Below, piece by piece: positions 60,604 through 64,000 of a stretch of 64,000 nucleotides of DNA (position 1 is the stretch's first letter; each line of letters begins with the position of its first letter). Both the position numbers and the translations under genes were made by a program. The stretch comes from Leptobrachium leishanense (taxonomy: Eukaryota; Chordata; Amphibia; Anura; Megophryidae), in NCBI GenBank assembly GCA_009667805.1, contig CM019067.1:67130637-67194636 (forward strand), read 5' to 3'. The notes under the pieces were generated by a model, which saw only the letters and a list, made by a program, of their open reading frames with translations, made no database searches and was not told where the DNA came from.

Positions 60604-61210
60604 CATGTTGTCAGGGTGCCTTTCCGGCCGACACCAGACCAGTACTACTCACTGGCCAGCGGTACTCTTGGTGGGTTCCCTGTCTGTGACCAAATTGTGC
60701 CACTGCTGGTTTTCAGTGTCCCCGGTGCCCGGACCTTGTTACGCTTCTTCTGGGCCTGCCAATGAGCCCGGTGAAGTGCAAGGCTCCTGGTTCGGAACAG
60801 GGTCCAAAATGGTAGCACATGTGTCTCCTGCCTCCACCAATATGGCAACGGAGATGCAGTGCCACCGACGACCCAGGAGTGGGTGGAGTCCCTGATCCTC
60901 TTTCCTATAAAAGGAAGGCCACCTCATTGAGACACTTTTCTAGTATTGAAGCAGTCTCTCTCTCCTAGCCCTCCTCTATCAATGTATTATTTTGTCTCCC
61001 TCCCTGGTATCTCGGCCATTGTATTCAAGATGCCTGCCCTAGACCTCGGCTAACCAACCCGTCCATGCCAAACAACTACCTGCCCCGACCTTTTGCTAGC
61101 CAATAGCCATATCGACCATGCATGCCAGCCGCTTGCCCCAACCTTGGTCCCTTCCACGAATAACCATTTGAACACTCCTGCTTGCGACTCTCCTGATCTG
61201 TGGCCATTAT
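60604..61210 (+). mobile_element. Probable LTR fragment with TATA box
   Basis: tgttgtcagggtgcctttcc at the left edge and a strong CTATAAAAGG at 60905-60914, followed by pyrimidine-rich sequence, resemble an LTR promoter. The right edge merges with a CR1 and no TSD could be fixed. The 96-codon ORF across it is unsupported. Confidence 0.35.
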
Positions 61211-61214
61211 AAAC

Positions 61215-61655
61215 CATTGTCTGGAAACCTATTCATTAATAGGACGATACACAGGACACAACGTCATCCATTTAGACAGCACAAAAGGAAATGCAGCCTA
61301 AAGCATAGGAAGGTTTTTTTTCCCAGTGGGAAAAATAAAGCTGTGGCATTCTCTGCCTGTTGAGGTGGATGGGTCAGAGTCCGTACTGACATTTAATCAA
61401 CAACTGGATGACTTCCTGCAAAAACATAATATTAAGGGTTATAATATTTAATATGTGGGTAAAAGCGGTTTGATCCAGGTAGAAATCTGACTGACATTCT
61501 GGGGTCAAGTAGGAATTTTTTTCCTAGCATGTGGCATATTTGGCGAACGCTTCAGACTGGGTTTTGTGCCTTCTTTTTGGATCAACAGCAGTAGGTGATG
61601 TGTGAAAGGCTGAACTCAATGGACCTGCATCTTTTCATTTTTACTATGTAACTAT
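61215..61655 (+). pseudogene. CR1 (second subfamily) 3' end
   Basis: Broken frame: HPFRQHKRKCSLKHRKVFF, then LWHSLPVEVDGSESVLTFN and QQLDDFLQKHNIKGYNI, the CR1 C-terminus. The 3' UTR ggatcaacagcagtaggtga and tail actatgtaactatg follow. Homologous to 32836-33124. Confidence 0.87.
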
Positions 61656-61659
61656 GAAA

Positions 61660-63330
61660 TCATATTGTTTACCCTTTTTAACACTTTGTGAGTTGGTTAG
61701 ACTGGTCCTTATATTGTTTACCACACTATTTAGATTTTTTTATTTTCATGGCTGTATACACTTTCAGCTGGGTAGAGTAGACTGCTCAAACTACTGAGGT
61801 ACTAGCTAGGGAGGATACCTTGTGTAATTTTTGTTACTACTACCCTGCCCTACTATTGTGGCTGTCGTGCTTATTCTTTGTTAGCCTTTTTATCTTGTTT
61901 TACCTCCTGTTCACATACGTATCGGTGCTTCTAGTGGGGTCTCTCCTATCACTTTTGTATATTCTTGTTTTACTACTATGTGCAAATATCACTCAAAACA
62001 CAAAGAAATTCAGTTTAAGTGTACTGTCAGGTATATACCAACTGGTGTGTTTTAAATCTTAACAATTAAATTACAGTAGAGTGCTCTATATTTTGTATAT
62101 TTTATCAAATATTGATAAAGTGATAATATCTAGAACGTTTAAGGACAAAAAATGTGTAGAACAGATGGTTCTTTTTTCAACTTACATTTAAATATTTGTT
62201 ACTTATGCTTACTTATAGAGCAAAGTGGTTAATTGCAGTGTAAATTTAGAAAAAAGAAAAAGGAGTTGTACCAAACATAATATTACTTTGTTGAATAAAA
62301 TTCACAGTAATATTGTATGAAAAATTCTTATCAGAACAAAACTGCAGTTTTATTCTATCTTGATAATATACTATAAAACATGAATATAATAAATAATGTG
62401 GATCTTACCCATTGAACATGTTAGCAGGATAATGAAATGAAATAGAGAGATATTTCAACAATTTCTGTTCCTTTCATCTTTAGAAAGAAATCAGAAATGA
62501 TGCATGACTGTATTACTCCAGCTCCACTTCTGCACATTACATATGAAATTATCAAGGACAGAAACATAATACAGCTCCATAGTCCCCTTTGTCAGCATAT
62601 TATTAAAATATTCGGGATGATGGAAATTTCAGTACTGTCAGAAAAGAAGCTCATCTAACACATATTCAGGTTTACTTGTGATACACCAATTCTAAGAAAA
62701 TCTCCTACAAAACGACAGAAAGGGCAAAAAAATGAAAAAAATAAAACAAGGTGATTCCTTAACCCCTACACTACACACTTAGTACTACATGTCTATTGCT
62801 ATGTCAGCTTTCCCTACTGTGTTCATAGGATGCATTGGACACATTGTCTGCCATATTTGCCAATAAATAGTTCCTGAGGCAATTAATCTTTCTCTCCAGA
62901 AGGATCATTCTGTAGACAGTCAGGTCATACCGAGGGAATCCCAGACATCTGCTGACACCCAGAACATCAGCAGAGCTAAAAGACTAGAGTAAGGGGAGTG
63001 GAAGTGGAGGGTGTGTCACTTGGACTCCGGTATATTAGCTTACATACTTCACACAAAGTCAGGTGAGGTATCAATGGAAAATACATTTTCTGACCTTCCC
63101 AAAGATATCAGCAATTACTAGGTAAAATGTAAAAATATTAAATTAATAAAATTGTTAGGAATTGGCATTGTCTGCTTTTCACACAGAATGCAAACAATGG
63201 CGCTACTGTAACTTATCTTCTCATTTTCAACAGCAATGGGCAAGTGGAGGGGAAGACTACACAATGCTTATCTGAGACAGAAGTACAGTACTGCTACTAT
63301 TTAATAGCGAGTGAAACAGCAGGTCATTTA
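61660..63330. other. No gene or repeat recognised
   Basis: AT-rich. An 80-codon hydrophobic ORF (61820-62062) is T-rich low-complexity read-through without a signal for a real gene. Confidence 0.45.
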
Positions 63331-63797
63331 GAGCACCTTTCCAGTAAGTGTCCTTGGGCAAGGCACCTAACGGTACATACTTGCCTACCACACAATATCG
63401 GCTGTGGAGTCCAGTGGTAACATCTCTGCCCTTTGACTGTGGATAAGCAAGTGAAATCCCGTTCAGAACATCGCTCCAATACAACTGTGGAGAAGCAAGT
63501 CTCGACTTTACGAGAACCTAACCACCAGGTCGCTGAGCTACATCATGGAAAGCTAACTTGATACCACTCAGAAGGCACCACCAGTAAGTGTCCTTGGGCA
63601 AGACACCTAACGATATGGATGTACCTACCTCACAAAAATACTTGTATATTTCATAGATTGTAAGTTTCCTTGGGAACAGGGTCCCCCTGAATCAGGCCAT
63701 AACATCCATGTGTGGTATTCCATTGTATCAACCCCTTGTATCATATCTTGCAAAGCACAATGGAATTTGTGGCACTATATAAATAATGGATAATAAT
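63331..63797 (+). mobile_element. tRNA-derived SINE, copy 2, lacking the first tRNA head
   Basis: Starts in gagcacctttccagtaagtg and carries the second tRNA-like head ggctgtggagtccagtggta (63402-63421), two copies of aagtgtccttgggcaag (63346 and 63586), the agattgtaagtttccttggg L2-like 3' part and a gcactatataaataatggat/aataataat tail. Confirms the family seen at 38979. Confidence 0.78.
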
Positions 63798-64000
63798 AAT
63801 TTAGACCCTTTTGCTCTGTTAAATTAATGCCTAGGAGCCCCATAAAAATAATGTTTGGAAGATAACCACCTGATCTTTCATTAAAAAATGTTCTTATTTG
63901 GGGTATAATAAGGTATTTAATTGTGGAGGATGCTTGGGAAACAGGAGTATTTACCATGGAATGGGGGTGACGTTTCCTAGCATTCTCCACCACATTTACT
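63798..64000. other. Window edge, nothing recognised
   Basis: AT-rich single-copy sequence with a chance 72-codon minus-strand ORF. Confidence 0.4.

Noticed and set aside
61820..62062. 80-codon hydrophobic ORF resembling a small membrane protein
   Set aside because: T-rich codons alone explain the hydrophobicity. No homology is recognised and no neighbouring exons are seen.

Overview
This window looks like intergenic or deep intronic DNA from a vertebrate, most likely an anuran amphibian. The evidence is the repeat fauna: CR1, L2, Rex1/CR1-like and L1/Tx1-like LINEs, several Tc1/mariner families, hAT elements with 8-bp target duplications, many TTAA-flanked piggyBac-type MITEs, 3-bp TSD MITEs, a tRNA-derived SINE, and hammerhead-ribozyme-bearing foldback elements. 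I saw no host exon, tRNA, rRNA or CRISPR array. Every recognisable protein stretch is a broken transposase or reverse transcriptase.

Layout. 1-11450 is one deeply nested block. A Rex1/CR1-like LINE is split by a solo LTR (2373-8144) and a Tc1 copy (8165-11008), and its tail holds a MITE. The LTR holds a 4.8-kb hAT, which holds a second hAT (3984-7144). That second hAT holds a TTAA element and three tandem palindromic MITEs, one split by a further MITE. Almost every boundary is supported by its target-site duplication (TSD). 11.7-25.7 kb is mostly unique AT-rich DNA with scattered MITEs, a CR1 3' end and a Tc1 relic. 26.15-28.6 kb holds a Tc1 relic with two self-nested long-inverted-repeat elements carrying hammerhead motifs. 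29.2-38.6 kb is another nested zone (LINE > MITE > CR1; a TTAA element with a CR1, an L2 and an unknown retroposon inside; a hAT; L2). 39-47.6 kb is sparse, with a SINE, a hAT MITE and two 5'-truncated L1/Tx1-like insertions. 47.6-52.8 kb is a Tc1 element whose 3' half was replaced by an inverted copy of its own 5' end plus upstream flank, with a 2.27-kb LTR-like insertion in the transposase. 53.85-57.9 kb holds a third long foldback element (with a TA-flanked MITE containing a 26-bp minisatellite and a 260-bp palindrome) and a transposon whose transposase remnant has DD41D spacing. 58.6-60.5 kb is a hAT inside another 8-bp-TSD MITE. 61-64 kb has a CR1 3' end and a second SINE.

Main discovery candidate: three clear elements (26561-28579, 26808-28071, 53854-56113) and one decayed relic (about 18062-18596). 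The three clear ones share one build: long near-identical inverted arms, a single unpaired tail of 90-102 nt on one side only, and 14-16-bp TSDs. Two of them carry hammerhead cores (CTGANGA, stem II, GAAA or GATA, palindromic ACGCGT) whose stem II sequences differ completely yet still pair. I infer a non-coding, Penelope-like family retroposed by target-primed reverse transcription with snap-back, whose hammerhead probably works as a dimer through ACGCGT. No reverse transcriptase of that family is in the window, so the assignment is an inference.
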